NCBI GenBank assembly: GCA_020160935.1
Contig: JAIUPL010000036.1
Coordinates: 1-52,566, forward strand
Source: Bacteroidota bacterium
GTDB lineage: Bacteria > Bacteroidota > Bacteroidia > Chitinophagales > Saprospiraceae
Direction of reading: 5' to 3'
Length of the DNA: 52,566 nt
Below, piece after piece: positions 8,852 through 17,064 of the stretch. Every line of letters begins with the position of its first letter. The stretch's first letter is position 1. The notes beneath the pieces are model-generated. The model was not told the DNA's origin. It worked only from the letters and a program-made list of their open reading frames with translations, and searched no databases. The translations under genes and the position numbers were made by a program.

Positions 8852-8859
8852 TACTTTTG
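8852..8859 (+). promoter_or_regulatory. -7 promoter box of thioredoxin-like gene
   Basis: TACTTTTG matches TAnnTTTG exactly and lies 33 bases before the chosen ATG at 8892. I see no good TTG at the -33 spacing. The box lies inside the longer open frame that starts at 8838, which supports the later start. Confidence 0.5.
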
Positions 8860-8891
8860 AACCAAATAAATTTTTGATGCACACCACTATC

Positions 8892-9380
8892 ATGAAAAAA
8901 ACATTTCTCTTCGTGTTTGTTTGCCTGCTGGCAACTTCCGTATTCGCCCAAAAGAAAAGCCTGCCTTCTGCCAATGTAAAAACCTTGCAAGGCCAATCCC
9001 TGAACGTTCAGGAACTCGGCAAAAGCGGTAAAATCACCGTGATCAGTTTCTGGGCTACCTGGTGCTCCCCCTGCAAAAAAGAACTCGATGCCATCAAGGA
9101 CTACTATGCCGACTGGCAAAAAGACTACGGCGTGGAACTCGTGGCCATCAGCGTAGACGATGCCCGCACCGCCGCCAAAATTCCGGCTATGATTGAAGAA
9201 AAAGGCTGGGAATACCGTGTCCTGCTCGACGCCAACAAGGAGTTTCAGCAAACAGCCAATGTCACCTCCGTACCGCATACCATCCTGCTCGACGCTTCGG
9301 GCAATGTGGTGTTCGAACACGTGGGCTACAGTCCGGGAGATGAACTGGAACTGGAAGAACAGATTAAAGCAATAAAATAA
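8892..9380 (+). CDS. TlpA-family periplasmic thioredoxin-like protein
   Basis: The 162-residue protein has a cleavable signal peptide (MKKTFLFVFVCLLATSVFAQ) and a TlpA/ResA-type thioredoxin fold. The redox centre is W57-C58-S-P-C61, and the cis-proline region is SVPHTILLD. Such proteins reduce disulfides outside the cytoplasm, often in cytochrome c maturation or cell-envelope repair, fed by a membrane electron donor. The upstream ATG at 8838 would put 18 polar residues before the signal peptide and precede the promoter box at 8852, so 8892 is preferred. Repeat arrays lie on both sides; no operon partner is adjacent. Confidence 0.9.
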   Translation: MKKTFLFVFVCLLATSVFAQKKSLPSANVKTLQGQSLNVQELGKSGKITVISFWATWCSPCKKELDAIKDYYADWQKDYGVELVAISVDDARTAAKIPAMIEEKGWEYRVLLDANKEFQQTANVTSVPHTILLDASGNVVFEHVGYSPGDELELEEQIKAIK

Positions 9381-9514
9381 GTCCTGAGTCGTAAGTCCTG
9401 AGTCCTGAGTCTGTAGAGTACACCTGCTTATGTTTGGCATTTATTTTAATTGACGCCAAACATAAGCAGGTGTACTCTACAGACTCAGGACTCAGGACTT
9501 ACGATTCAGGACTT
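9381..9514. repeat. Heptamer inverted array, AGTCCTG family (copy 1)
   Basis: The left arm is AGTCCTG/AGTCGTA units starting immediately after the stop codon, and the right arm is CAGGACT units. The inner stem is exceptionally long: GTCTGTAGAGTACACCTGC continuing to TTATGTTTGGC, with an exact complement after a short AT loop. Copies are at 41768 and, degenerate, at 44820. Confidence 0.9.
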
Positions 9515-9528
9515 TAAAACCTAATCCT

Positions 9529-11169
9529 TTGAATTTACACACCTCCCGCATCCTCGCAGCGCCCGCCATTGCTGCCATTCTTTTTTTATTGTGGCTTGGA
9601 TGTCGCAATCAACCCGATCCGGTTTGGATCGAATCGGGCAGGCTGATGCGTATGCCCTCTGTGCTGATTGCCGACGTGCCAGACTCTCTGCAAAACCTGT
9701 ATTGCCAACTGCACCGTCGGCAGTTTCAGTCGGGCGATACCACCGCACTTCATTTGGTATCGCAACCCAGCCTGTCGAATATCGAGTGGACGGCTTTTCA
9801 AAAAATGACCCGTGCCATCGCAGGCGCCGACAAACGCCGCATCGTAGTGTCGGGCGTTACCGGTACCGGGGCTACCAAACAGGCCAAACGAGCGTCGCTT
9901 CTGGTGGCCGGCGACGCGGCGCGGGTGTTGCAGATCGACTGCGCACCGGCATTCGACCTGGAATACCATAAAAAGTACATCGGGCAAGACAATGACAACG
10001 GACAGTTCGTACCCGGCGAACTGCTGCAACTGTGGAAAAAATGCGCAGCCCAACCCGACCTTCCTTTTGTCGCCGTCATCGACAATTTTGATAAAATCAA
10101 TCCCGAAACCTTCTGGGGCCCTGCGCTGTGGGAAGCACTGAGCAGCAAAAACCCGGAAGCCGAAATCGGAGGACAGACCTATCGTTTTCCCAAAAATTTC
10201 TACCTCGTTTCCATCACCCACCTCGGGCCAGGCTCACAGGTGGAGTTCAATGAAGAACATTTTAAACGCCTCGGGAAACAATACACGCTCGACCCCAATC
10301 CGCTCGAATTGCTGGCCGTGATGCGGCTCATGCAACAAAAAACTGACCTCAGTCCCGAACAGGCCAAAGCGGTACGCGATGTGGCCGAGACGCGCCGATT
10401 TTTATATTATTTCCTGAAAATCAATCAGTTATTGCGGACGCGGTATGGCGATGGCTACCAAATGGGGCAGGGAACCGGGCTTCGCGAGTTATTTTGCGAC
10501 AGCGACCGTACGGAACTCAAACAAACTGTGCTGAACCACCTCAACGCGCTCAAGCCGGATAATCCGCTCGAACTCGATGATTTTGACGACATCGACCAGA
10601 CGATACAAGACGAAGGACTGCAACCCGGCACCAATTTTATGGCCCGCCAAATTCAGTACCTGCACGATACCGGCTATTTTGTGGAAATTACCATGGTGGC
10701 CACTACCGCCCTGCTCACCGCACTGGTAGGCTGGTGGGTATTCCGCCGCCGCGAACAATTGATCCGGCATTATGGCGAACAGGCCCGCGATGTGTACGAT
10801 CGTTTTGAAAAACAACTCGAAAGCGCGGAAGGCGCCGCCCGCCGACTGGAAGAAATCAAAAATGAGGTAGACGGACTGGTGCTGAAACGCAAACTCGGCT
10901 ATACGGAAGGATTGTACTTCCTCGCCTTTATTGAAGACAAGGTAAAACGCATCGAATTTGCCAGAAATGTGAGCGAAAACTTCCTCGAATTGTTCAATGC
11001 CTTCATGGAAGACAATGTGCTGACCGAAAGCGAATACCTGAAACTCAAGCAGTTCCTGCAGTCCATCCGGCACAAAATACCCGTCGAATCGTACGAGGCA
11101 TTCCACCGAAAAGTGGAAGACACTTATGCAGCGCCGGATACGCTCAAGTCGTTTACCTCGACGGAATAA
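9529..11169 (+). CDS. Probably exported McrB-like AAA+ protein with degenerate ATPase motifs
   Basis: I do not know a named family for this 546-residue protein. Residues 7-25 form a signal sequence ending in LGC, a plausible lipobox with Cys25. Residues about 100-265 follow the order of McrB-type AAA+ domains: a P-loop-like SGVTGTGATKQA at 108-119 in which the Walker A lysine position is Ala115, a Walker B-like FVAVIDNFDKIN at 180-191 with Asn for the catalytic Glu, then FPKNFYLVSITHLG, matching the McrB strand before sensor 1. A transmembrane helix (about 385-406) is followed by RRR and a coiled coil, so by the positive-inside rule the tail is cytoplasmic and the AAA-like domain periplasmic. 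The TTG start is uncertain; no better in-frame start precedes the signal sequence. Confidence 0.6.
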   Translation: MNLHTSRILAAPAIAAILFLLWLGCRNQPDPVWIESGRLMRMPSVLIADVPDSLQNLYCQLHRRQFQSGDTTALHLVSQPSLSNIEWTAFQKMTRAIAGADKRRIVVSGVTGTGATKQAKRASLLVAGDAARVLQIDCAPAFDLEYHKKYIGQDNDNGQFVPGELLQLWKKCAAQPDLPFVAVIDNFDKINPETFWGPALWEALSSKNPEAEIGGQTYRFPKNFYLVSITHLGPGSQVEFNEEHFKRLGKQYTLDPNPLELLAVMRLMQQKTDLSPEQAKAVRDVAETRRFLYYFLKINQLLRTRYGDGYQMGQGTGLRELFCDSDRTELKQTVLNHLNALKPDNPLELDDFDDIDQTIQDEGLQPGTNFMARQIQYLHDTGYFVEITMVATTALLTALVGWWVFRRREQLIRHYGEQARDVYDRFEKQLESAEGAARRLEEIKNEVDGLVLKRKLGYTEGLYFLAFIEDKVKRIEFARNVSENFLELFNAFMEDNVLTESEYLKLKQFLQSIRHKIPVESYEAFHRKVEDTYAAPDTLKSFTSTE

Positions 11170-11231
11170 ACACAGTTATCCCGAATTTTCGCCCCTTAAT
11201 GATGCCTGTTGACCGGCATCATCACTATGGG

Positions 11232-11274
11232 TGACACGCGTCAATTGGGCCGTTTTGACACCCCCATATTTTTG
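11232..11274 (+). promoter_or_regulatory. FNR-like box and promoter of acyl-CoA hydrolase gene
   Basis: The perfect half-sites TGAC and GTCA in TGACACGCGTCA (11232-11243) are followed by the -7 box TATTTTTG (11267-11274), a full TAnnTTTG match with a TTG at 11245-11247 nineteen bases upstream. The distance from the palindrome's first base to the TTG of the -7 box is 40, the same as at ccoS, ccoG, the 23018 gene and the response regulator gene. Transcription should start near 11281. Confidence 0.65.
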
Positions 11275-11294
11275 TGGTCAAATTCTATCCAACC

Positions 11295-12578
11295 ATGATA
11301 CCCTATGTTTCTTCTGAAGAGGCGCTCCAAACCATTCGTTCCGGTCAGCGTGTGTTTGTACACGGGAGCGCCTGCACCCCTGTTTATCTGTTAAAAAAAC
11401 TGGGCGAACAAGCCCATCGGCTCCAGGATGTGGAACTGGTTTCCATCAGCATGTATGGAGAAGTGGAAGTAGCCAAGCCTCAATACCATCCGAATTTCCA
11501 TATCAATTCCCTGTTTGTGTCGGGTAGCATTCGTGAGGCCGTACGCGACGGCAGGGCCGACTATATTCCTGTTTTTTTGAGTGAAATTCCGGATTTGTTC
11601 CGGCGCAAAATCCTCCCGATCGATGTTGCACTGGTACAGGTATCAGAACCCGATCGCCATGGGTATTGCTCGCTCGGCCCATCGGTGGATATCGCCCGCT
11701 CGGCGGTTAACAACGCCCGCCACGTGATCGCGCAGGTGAATAAGTTCATGCCGCGCACCCACGGCGACGGCCTCATGCACACCGATCGTTTTCATGCCAT
11801 CATCCGTCACGACGAGCCGCTGCAGGAAGTGCATTACGGCGATGGCGGCCGCCCCGAAGAACTGGAAATAGGCCGATACATTGCCGAACTCATCGACGAT
11901 CGCAGTACACTCCAGTTGGGTATCGGTACCATTCCGGACGCTGTGTTGCGCTGCCTGCACAACCACAAAGACCTGGGCGTACACACAGAGATGTTTTCCG
12001 ATGGCATGATCGACCTGGTGGAAAAAGACGTGGTCACCAACCGCTACAAAACCATTCACCCGCATAAAAGTGTGACTGCTTTTGCCCTGGGAAGCCGCCG
12101 CTTGTACGACTACGTGGACGACAATCCGGCTTTTGCATTCCTCGATATCGATTATGTCAATGAAGCAGGCATTATTCGCCGCAACGACAACGTGGTAGCC
12201 GTCAACAGCGCCATTGAAGTGGACCTGACCGGCCAGGTATGCGCCGACTCTATCGGTACGTACCAATACTCCGGCGTGGGCGGCCAGATGGATTTCATGC
12301 GCGGTGCAGCGCTCTCTCGCGGCGGCAAACCCATCATTGCCCTCACTTCCCGTACCGCCAAAGGTGTGCCGCGCATCGTGCCGGTACTCAAACCCGGCGC
12401 AGGCGTGGTGAGCACCCGGGCGCACGTGCATTATGTGGTGACCGAATTCGGCGTTGCCTACCTCTTTGGCAAAAACCTGCGCCAGCGCGCTCAGGCCCTG
12501 ATCGCAATCGCGCACCCCGATGACCGGGAAATGCTTGAACGGGCGTATCTGGAGCGTTTTCGGGAATGGGTGAGTTGA
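11295..12578 (+). CDS. Acetyl-CoA hydrolase/transferase family protein
   Basis: The 427-residue enzyme belongs to the acetyl-CoA hydrolase/4-hydroxybutyrate CoA-transferase family. Visible landmarks are VHGSACTPVYL near the start, LQLGIGTIPDAVL, HTEMFSDG with the presumed catalytic Glu that forms the glutamyl-CoA intermediate, and YSGVGGQMDFMRGA near the C-terminal CoA site. It moves CoA between acyl groups, or hydrolyses acyl-CoA, in the cytoplasm; acetate or butyrate metabolism is likely, but the exact acids are not readable. The GTG at 11274 overlaps the -7 box, so the ATG at 11295, about 14 bases after the predicted transcription start, is the true start. The FNR-like box suggests induction at low oxygen. 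Confidence 0.85.
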   Translation: MIPYVSSEEALQTIRSGQRVFVHGSACTPVYLLKKLGEQAHRLQDVELVSISMYGEVEVAKPQYHPNFHINSLFVSGSIREAVRDGRADYIPVFLSEIPDLFRRKILPIDVALVQVSEPDRHGYCSLGPSVDIARSAVNNARHVIAQVNKFMPRTHGDGLMHTDRFHAIIRHDEPLQEVHYGDGGRPEELEIGRYIAELIDDRSTLQLGIGTIPDAVLRCLHNHKDLGVHTEMFSDGMIDLVEKDVVTNRYKTIHPHKSVTAFALGSRRLYDYVDDNPAFAFLDIDYVNEAGIIRRNDNVVAVNSAIEVDLTGQVCADSIGTYQYSGVGGQMDFMRGAALSRGGKPIIALTSRTAKGVPRIVPVLKPGAGVVSTRAHVHYVVTEFGVAYLFGKNLRQRAQALIAIAHPDDREMLERAYLERFREWVS

Positions 12579-12728
12579 GATTTATGATTGCCGATTACAT
12601 GATTTAAGATTTAAGATTGGATTTTTGATGGGAGATTTTTTGATCGAGTACATTTTTTTAAATCAAAAATCTTCCATCAAAAATCCAATCTTAAATCTTA
12701 AATCATGTAATCTTAAATCTTAAATCAA
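12579..12728. repeat. Heptamer inverted array, ATTTAAG family
   Basis: The left arm ATTTATG/ATTTAAG units start at the stop codon of the acyl-CoA hydrolase gene and the right arm is CTTAAAT units. An inner stem pairs GATTGGATTTTTGATGG with CCATCAAAAATCCAATC. It lies between convergent genes. Confidence 0.85.
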
Positions 12729-12752
12729 AAGGCCGCCCCACTTGGAGCGGCC
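12727..12752 (-). terminator. Rho-independent terminator of Hsp20 gene
   Basis: On the minus strand a stem GGCCGC/GCGGCC with inner pairs (12731-12752) is followed by TTTT. It lies about 30 bases beyond the Hsp20 stop and abuts the repeat array. Confidence 0.7.
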
Positions 12753-12783
12753 CACCAAAAAAAATGAAACTATTAAACTCCTT

Positions 12784-13221
12784 TTACTTTACGCTTATCT
12801 GTTTTGCAGGTTTTACTTCATTGACTTTTTTGGGAAGCGTGATTTTCAGAATGCCGTCGGCATATTCAGCGGCTATCTGATCGCTGTGTACATTTTCAGG
12901 CAATGTAAACGTGCGGGTAAACGAACTGAAGCGGTATTCCTGCCGCGTGATTTTTTCGTCTTTGTCTTCCTTTTCTACCTTCGTTTCGCCTGAAATGGTG
13001 AGATATCCCTGGTTGATTTCCAGGTTAAAATCTTCTTTTTTGAACCCTGGCACGGCCAATTCAAGTTTGAAAGCATCTTTCAATTCCTTGACATTCACCG
13101 CAGGAAGGTTGGCGCCTTTCATGGGCATAAACCAGTTGTCGCGAGGGTCAAAAAAATCGTCCATCCATCTTGAAAAGGACGGGAAAACATCGCTATCCGA
13201 ATTCCATTTAACGAGTGACAT
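12784..13221 (-). CDS. Small heat-shock protein, Hsp20/alpha-crystallin family
   Basis: The 145-residue protein is a standard small heat-shock chaperone. A variable N-terminus (FPSFSRWMDDFFDPRDNW) precedes the alpha-crystallin beta-sandwich at about residues 40-130 (FKLELAVPGFKKEDFNLEI, ADGILKITLPK), ending in the IxV-type tail KQISVK. It holds unfolding proteins in the cytoplasm without ATP. A longer frame begins at 13287, but the ATG at 13221 is preceded by AGGAGG at complement 13227-13232 with a five-base gap, a rare strong Shine-Dalgarno in this phylum that fixes the start. Confidence 0.93.
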   Translation of the reverse strand: MSLVKWNSDSDVFPSFSRWMDDFFDPRDNWFMPMKGANLPAVNVKELKDAFKLELAVPGFKKEDFNLEINQGYLTISGETKVEKEDKDEKITRQEYRFSSFTRTFTLPENVHSDQIAAEYADGILKITLPKKVNEVKPAKQISVK

Positions 13222-13226
13222 AATTA

Positions 13227-13232
13227 CCTCCT
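13227..13232 (-). promoter_or_regulatory. Strong Shine-Dalgarno of Hsp20 gene
   Basis: AGGAGG on the minus strand lies five bases before the ATG at 13221. Most genes in the window show no comparable site, so this one decides the start and suggests high translation. Confidence 0.75.
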
Positions 13233-13470
13233 TTTTTATGTAATTGGAAGAATGCTGTGTTGTTTCAACACTGCAAAAATCAACCAAAAAGAAGGCAGAT
13301 TGCTATGACGGGCGTCAGTAAAAGATATGATCTGAGGCTAACTTCATTCGACTGCCCTTGGTCGGTGGCCGCAGTTGGCGTCCTCGCTAACTACCAGGTA
13401 GCGATGGAAATTTTAGTTCACGTGAGTAGTTGTTAAGGAGACCGAATACGACCACACCTTCGACCATAAA

Positions 13471-13549
13471 CCTTAAAACCGACCATCAAAGTCCTGCTAC
13501 GCCTCCGTAAACTTCGGCTCGCTTGGACATTTGATGGTCGGTTTTAAGG
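13471..13549. repeat. Perfect 20-bp inverted repeat in a gene-free stretch
   Basis: The gap 13222-13697 between the Hsp20 and VOC genes holds no gene. CCTTAAAACCGACCATCAAA at 13471-13490 is exactly complementary to 13530-13549, and GTCC/GGAC extends the stem inward after a one-base bulge. The loop of about 30 bases contains CTACGCCTCCG and CTTCGGCTCG. A smaller palindrome CTACCAGGTAG is near 13391. No promoter for either neighbour could be assigned. Confidence 0.8.
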
Positions 13550-13590
13550 TCAAAAAAATAGACCTGACACAGAAATCTGAACACTACCTG

Positions 13591-13697
13591 GTAGAGCGGT
13601 ACACTCTACGGACTCTCACTCTCTCACCTTTCACTCTCTCACCTCTCACTCTCTCACTCTCTCACTCTCTCACCTCTCACTCTCTCACTTCTCACTT
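13591..13697. repeat. One-armed chimeric array, GTGAGAG family with AGTCCTG-family core
   Basis: Only a right arm is present: TCTCACT/TCTCACC heptamer-like units from about 13614 to 13697. In front is GTAGAGCGGTACACTCTACGGACT, resembling the core of the AGTCCTG family (copies at 9381 and 41768). The array ends at the stop codon of the VOC gene. Confidence 0.75.
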
Positions 13698-14111
13698 CTA
13701 AGAAGCAGGTTTGTCAAAATTAAACATCCAGTTGACCCCAAACTGATCGGTGAGCATTCCGAATCGGGCGCCCCAGAACGTATCCTGAAATTCCATTGTA
13801 ACGGCGCCACCTTCAAGTAATTTATTAAAAGTATCCGTTTGGTCTGCTTCGTTGTCGAAACTCAGCGACAATGAGATTTGATTGCCACTTACCACAGGTG
13901 CTCCCGGCATCTGGTCGCTGGCCATGAGCACAATATCTCCGGCCCGCAAGGTGGCATGCATGACCTTGTCCTTCTGCGATGCTTCCGACTCCATGGGGGC
14001 ATCTTTAAAGTATTGAATAAACTCGATGACGCCTCCCAAACAAGCGGCGTAAAAATTCATGGCTTTTTCTGCATTGCCATCAAAGGTGAAATACACATTC
14101 AGTTGTTTCAT
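13698..14111 (-). CDS. VOC-superfamily protein, PhnB-like
   Basis: The 137-residue protein has the PhnB-type glyoxalase/bleomycin-resistance (VOC) fold: MKQLNVYFTFDGNAEKAMNFY at the N-terminus, the ATLRAGDIVLMASD strand, and a second half ending WGARFGMLTDQFGVNWMF. Family members bind small molecules or a metal in paired beta-alpha-beta-beta-beta modules. The usual glyoxalase metal ligands are not obvious, so no reaction is assigned. It stands alone; the region upstream (14112-14430) is AT-rich and gene-free. The stop codon touches a one-armed repeat array. Confidence 0.85.
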   Translation of the reverse strand: MKQLNVYFTFDGNAEKAMNFYAACLGGVIEFIQYFKDAPMESEASQKDKVMHATLRAGDIVLMASDQMPGAPVVSGNQISLSLSFDNEADQTDTFNKLLEGGAVTMEFQDTFWGARFGMLTDQFGVNWMFNFDKPAS

Positions 14112-14430
14112 AGATTAAGTATTTAGGTGAAAAATGATGCTATTGGTGTGCTAACAGGTTTAAAAGGGGCACAAAAATATCTTTTTGTTTTAAAAAAGCA
14201 AAAAAATATAAAACATTTTATTTTATTTTTATAACCACATTGTACCAATTCATTTTTTGCTTGTGGTGCAGACGCTAGCAGCAGCATTTCGGTGTAATTC
14301 AAGCACAAATGCCATTGTGGACGTCTTCGCCATCAATAATGGCTGACCAGATTTAAGATGTTTCCTGACTCCGGATAGTCATATATTTTTTATCCTCACT
14401 TACTACATCGACGAAAGTCATCCTTCCTCC

Positions 14431-14473
14431 TGACGTGGATCATCCGAACAGGAACGATCATCACACCATCTTG
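14431..14473 (+). promoter_or_regulatory. FNR-like box and weak promoter of ccoS operon
   Basis: TGACGTGGATCA (14431-14442) is an FNR-type palindrome (TGAC-N4-ATCA). The TTG of a poor -7 box, CCATCTTG (14466-14473), begins 40 bases after its first base. CTTGCACCC at 14470 recurs at the same offset before ccoG. The weak -7 box fits activator-dependent transcription. The stretch 14112-14430 holds nothing else I can support. Confidence 0.65.
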
Positions 14474-14504
14474 CACCCGGTTTTTAACAACAACACCCGG
14501 TAAG

Positions 14505-14705
14505 ATGAAAATCATGTTATTGCTTATCCTGTTTAGTCTGGCCCTCGCCGCAGGTTTTCTGCTGATATATCTGTGGGCAGCGCGAAACGGGCAATTCGAC
14601 GATGAATACACACCTGCCGTCCGGATTCTGTTTGACGAGCCATTGTCTGGAACTTCAGAAAACAAGGAAGCCACTGCATCGGAAGAAACATCACAAGTAA
14701 AATAA
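14505..14705 (+). CDS. ccoS: cbb3 oxidase assembly protein CcoS
   Basis: The 66-residue protein has a single N-terminal membrane helix (MLLLILFSLALAAGFLLIYL) followed by WAARNGQFDD, the hallmark of CcoS, then an acidic tail. CcoS is needed to insert haem and copper cofactors into the cbb3-type cytochrome c oxidase. It is the first gene of the oxidase operon, about 25 bases after the predicted transcription start, with ccoNO starting 24 bases after its stop. In most clusters ccoS follows ccoI, the copper ATPase; here ccoI is missing and ccoS leads. Confidence 0.92.
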   Translation: MKIMLLLILFSLALAAGFLLIYLWAARNGQFDDEYTPAVRILFDEPLSGTSENKEATASEETSQVK

Positions 14706-14729
14706 AGCGACGAACCTAATTCACTCTTT

Positions 14730-16859
14730 ATGAGCAACATACAACAATTTCAGTACGACAATCGGATTACGAGGGCTTTCGGAACTGCCTCGTTTATCTG
14801 GGGTGTGGTGGGGATGCTGGTAGGGATTATTATTGCCCTGCAACTTATCTTTCCATCGCTCAACTTTGGCCCATGGCTTACCTTCGGACGCTTGCGTCCG
14901 CTGCACACCAATGCAGTCATCTTTGCCTTTGTAGGCAATGGTATTTTTATGGGCGTTTATTACTCCCTTCAGCGTTTGCTTAAAGCGCGGATGTGGAGCG
15001 ACAAACTTTCCTGGATACACTTCTGGAGTTGGCAAGTGATCATTTTATGCGCTGCCTACACCCTCCCGATGGGTATTACCACCAGCAGTGAGTATGCAGA
15101 ATTGATCTGGCCGATCGACCTGCTGATTACGCTGGTATGGGTTGTATTCGGGATTAACCTGTTCGGCACCATCCTGACCCGTCGGGAAAGCCACCTGTAT
15201 GTAGCCATATGGTTTTACATCGCTACCTGGGTGACGGTTGCTGTGCTGCACATTGTTCGTAGTTTTGAACTGCCTGTCACGCTCACGCAAAGTTATCCCT
15301 TGTTCTCCGGAGTACAGGATGCGCTGGTGCAGTGGTGGTATGGTCACAATGCGGTGGCATTCTTCCTTACCACGCCTTATCTGGGTATGATGTATTACTT
15401 CATGCCAAAAGCAGCCAATCGCCCGGTGTACTCTTACAAACTTTCTATCGTACACTTCTGGGCGCTGATATTCATCTATATTTGGGCTGGCCCGCACCAC
15501 TTGTTGTATTCATCTATGCCCGACTGGGTACAATCACTGGGTACGGTGTTCTCCATCATGCTGATCGCTCCATCGTGGGGTGGTATGCTGAACGGTCTGC
15601 TCACCCTGCGCGGCGCATGGGACCGCGTTCGTCAGGATCCTGTTCTGAAATTTATGGTAGTAGCGGTTACCGCTTATGGTATGGCCACGTTTGAAGGCCC
15701 GATGCTTTCTATCAAATCGGTAAACGCCATCAGCCACTTTACTGACTGGACGATCGCCCACGTACACGTTGGCGCGCTGGGATGGAACGGTTTCCTCACA
15801 TTTGGCGCGCTGTACTGGCTCTGGCCACGTATGTACCGCACCCAACTGTATTCCGTTAAATTAGCCAATATGCACTTCTGGCTGGGTACACTGGGTATCC
15901 TTGTTTACGCTATTCCGCTGTACTGGGCTGGCTGGACACAAGCCCTGATGTGGAAAGAATTTACGCCGGAAGGCACACTGGCCTGGGGTAACTTCCTGGA
16001 TACAGTAACGCAGATCATCCCGATGTATGCCATGCGCGCTATCGGTGGCACCTTATTCTTTGTTGGTGTAATTCTGGGTGTGTACAACCTGTTCAAAACA
16101 GCAGCACAGGGTTCCTTCCTGGCCAATGAAGATGCAGAAGCACCCGCTCGTGAACGCCAGCCGTCTGCAGCAGGTCAATACTGGCACCGCTGGATTGAAA
16201 GCCGCCCGATTCAAATGTTGCTGTTCAGCACCATCCTGATCGCAATCGGTGGTATTGTTCAGATCATTCCGATGGTTTTCATCGAAAATCAGGTACCAAA
16301 AATATCAACGGTGAAACCATATACACCGCTGGAACTTGCAGGTCGCGATATTTATATCAGCGAAGGTTGCGTGGGCTGTCACTCACAAATGATTCGTCCG
16401 TTCAGAAGTGAAACCGAGCGCTACGGCGAATACTCCAAATCGGGCGAGTACATCTATGACCGCCCATTCCTCTGGGGTAGCAAACGCACCGGTCCGGATC
16501 TGATGCGCGAAGGCGGAAAATATCCGGATAGTTGGCACTATAACCACATGATGGACCCGACTACTATGTCGCCCGGATCAATTATGCCTGCTTATCCACA
16601 CCTGCTGGAAGAACCGCTGGATCTGTCGACCCTGCCAGCCAAGATTACGGCCCTGCGCACACTCGGCACGCCTTATCCGCGCGATTTTGAGAAATATGCT
16701 GTGTCCAATGCAGAAGAACAAGCCAAAAAAGTGGCAGCCAACCTGGCTTCCCAAGGTATCAAGGATCAGGGCATCGAAAGCAAAAAAATTGCTGCCGTGA
16801 TTGCATACCTGCAACGGCTCGGCACAGATATCAAGGTGCAACCAGCAGAAGAGAAGTGA
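14730..16859 (+). CDS. ccoNO: Fused cbb3-type cytochrome c oxidase subunits I and II
   Basis: This 709-residue fusion joins CcoN to CcoO, as is common in Bacteroidota. Residues 1 to about 470 are the twelve-helix catalytic subunit with haem and copper ligands in HTNAVIFAFVGNG, WWYGHNAVAFFLT, GPHHLLYSSMPDW and HVHVGALGWNGF. After a linker rich in Ala, Glu and Arg (EDAEAPARERQPSA), one more helix leads into the monohaem c domain with C547-V-G-C550-H551 and a late SIMPAYPHL Met region. The enzyme reduces oxygen at high affinity and pumps protons in the cytoplasmic membrane. It follows ccoS closely; a large repeat hairpin separates it from ccoQ. Confidence 0.96.
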   Translation: MSNIQQFQYDNRITRAFGTASFIWGVVGMLVGIIIALQLIFPSLNFGPWLTFGRLRPLHTNAVIFAFVGNGIFMGVYYSLQRLLKARMWSDKLSWIHFWSWQVIILCAAYTLPMGITTSSEYAELIWPIDLLITLVWVVFGINLFGTILTRRESHLYVAIWFYIATWVTVAVLHIVRSFELPVTLTQSYPLFSGVQDALVQWWYGHNAVAFFLTTPYLGMMYYFMPKAANRPVYSYKLSIVHFWALIFIYIWAGPHHLLYSSMPDWVQSLGTVFSIMLIAPSWGGMLNGLLTLRGAWDRVRQDPVLKFMVVAVTAYGMATFEGPMLSIKSVNAISHFTDWTIAHVHVGALGWNGFLTFGALYWLWPRMYRTQLYSVKLANMHFWLGTLGILVYAIPLYWAGWTQALMWKEFTPEGTLAWGNFLDTVTQIIPMYAMRAIGGTLFFVGVILGVYNLFKTAAQGSFLANEDAEAPARERQPSAAGQYWHRWIESRPIQMLLFSTILIAIGGIVQIIPMVFIENQVPKISTVKPYTPLELAGRDIYISEGCVGCHSQMIRPFRSETERYGEYSKSGEYIYDRPFLWGSKRTGPDLMREGGKYPDSWHYNHMMDPTTMSPGSIMPAYPHLLEEPLDLSTLPAKITALRTLGTPYPRDFEKYAVSNAEEQAKKVAANLASQGIKDQGIESKKIAAVIAYLQRLGTDIKVQPAEEK

Positions 16860-16862
16860 TTA

Positions 16863-17047
16863 GGTTGTTGAGTTGGTTGAGAGGTGGAGTTGGTTGAGAG
16901 GTTGAGTGGGTTGAGGAGTTGAGAGGCAAAATCCTCATTACTCCCTTTACTCTCTCCTTCAACCCACTCAACTCCTCAACTCCTCAACCACTCAACCCCT
17001 CAACCCTCTCAACTCCTCAACCAACTCCACCCCTCAACCAACTCAAC
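16863..17047. repeat. Tandem-unit inverted array, GTTGAG family, inside the ccoNOQP operon
   Basis: The left arm is GTTGAG-based units (GGTTGTTGAGTTGGTTGAGAGG) and the right arm CAACTCCT/CAACCCCT units, with GTGGGTTGA pairing with TCAACCCAC near the core. It begins four bases after the ccoNO stop and ends 17 bases before ccoQ. As an RNA hairpin it could set subunit ratios by protecting or ending transcripts; that is inference. Confidence 0.8.
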
Positions 17048-17064
17048 ATTCAATTTCAATCAAC

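Noticed and set aside
14123-14308. 61-residue frame on the minus strand
   Set aside because: AT-rich gap with low-complexity Phe/Lys composition, no start signal and no family resemblance.
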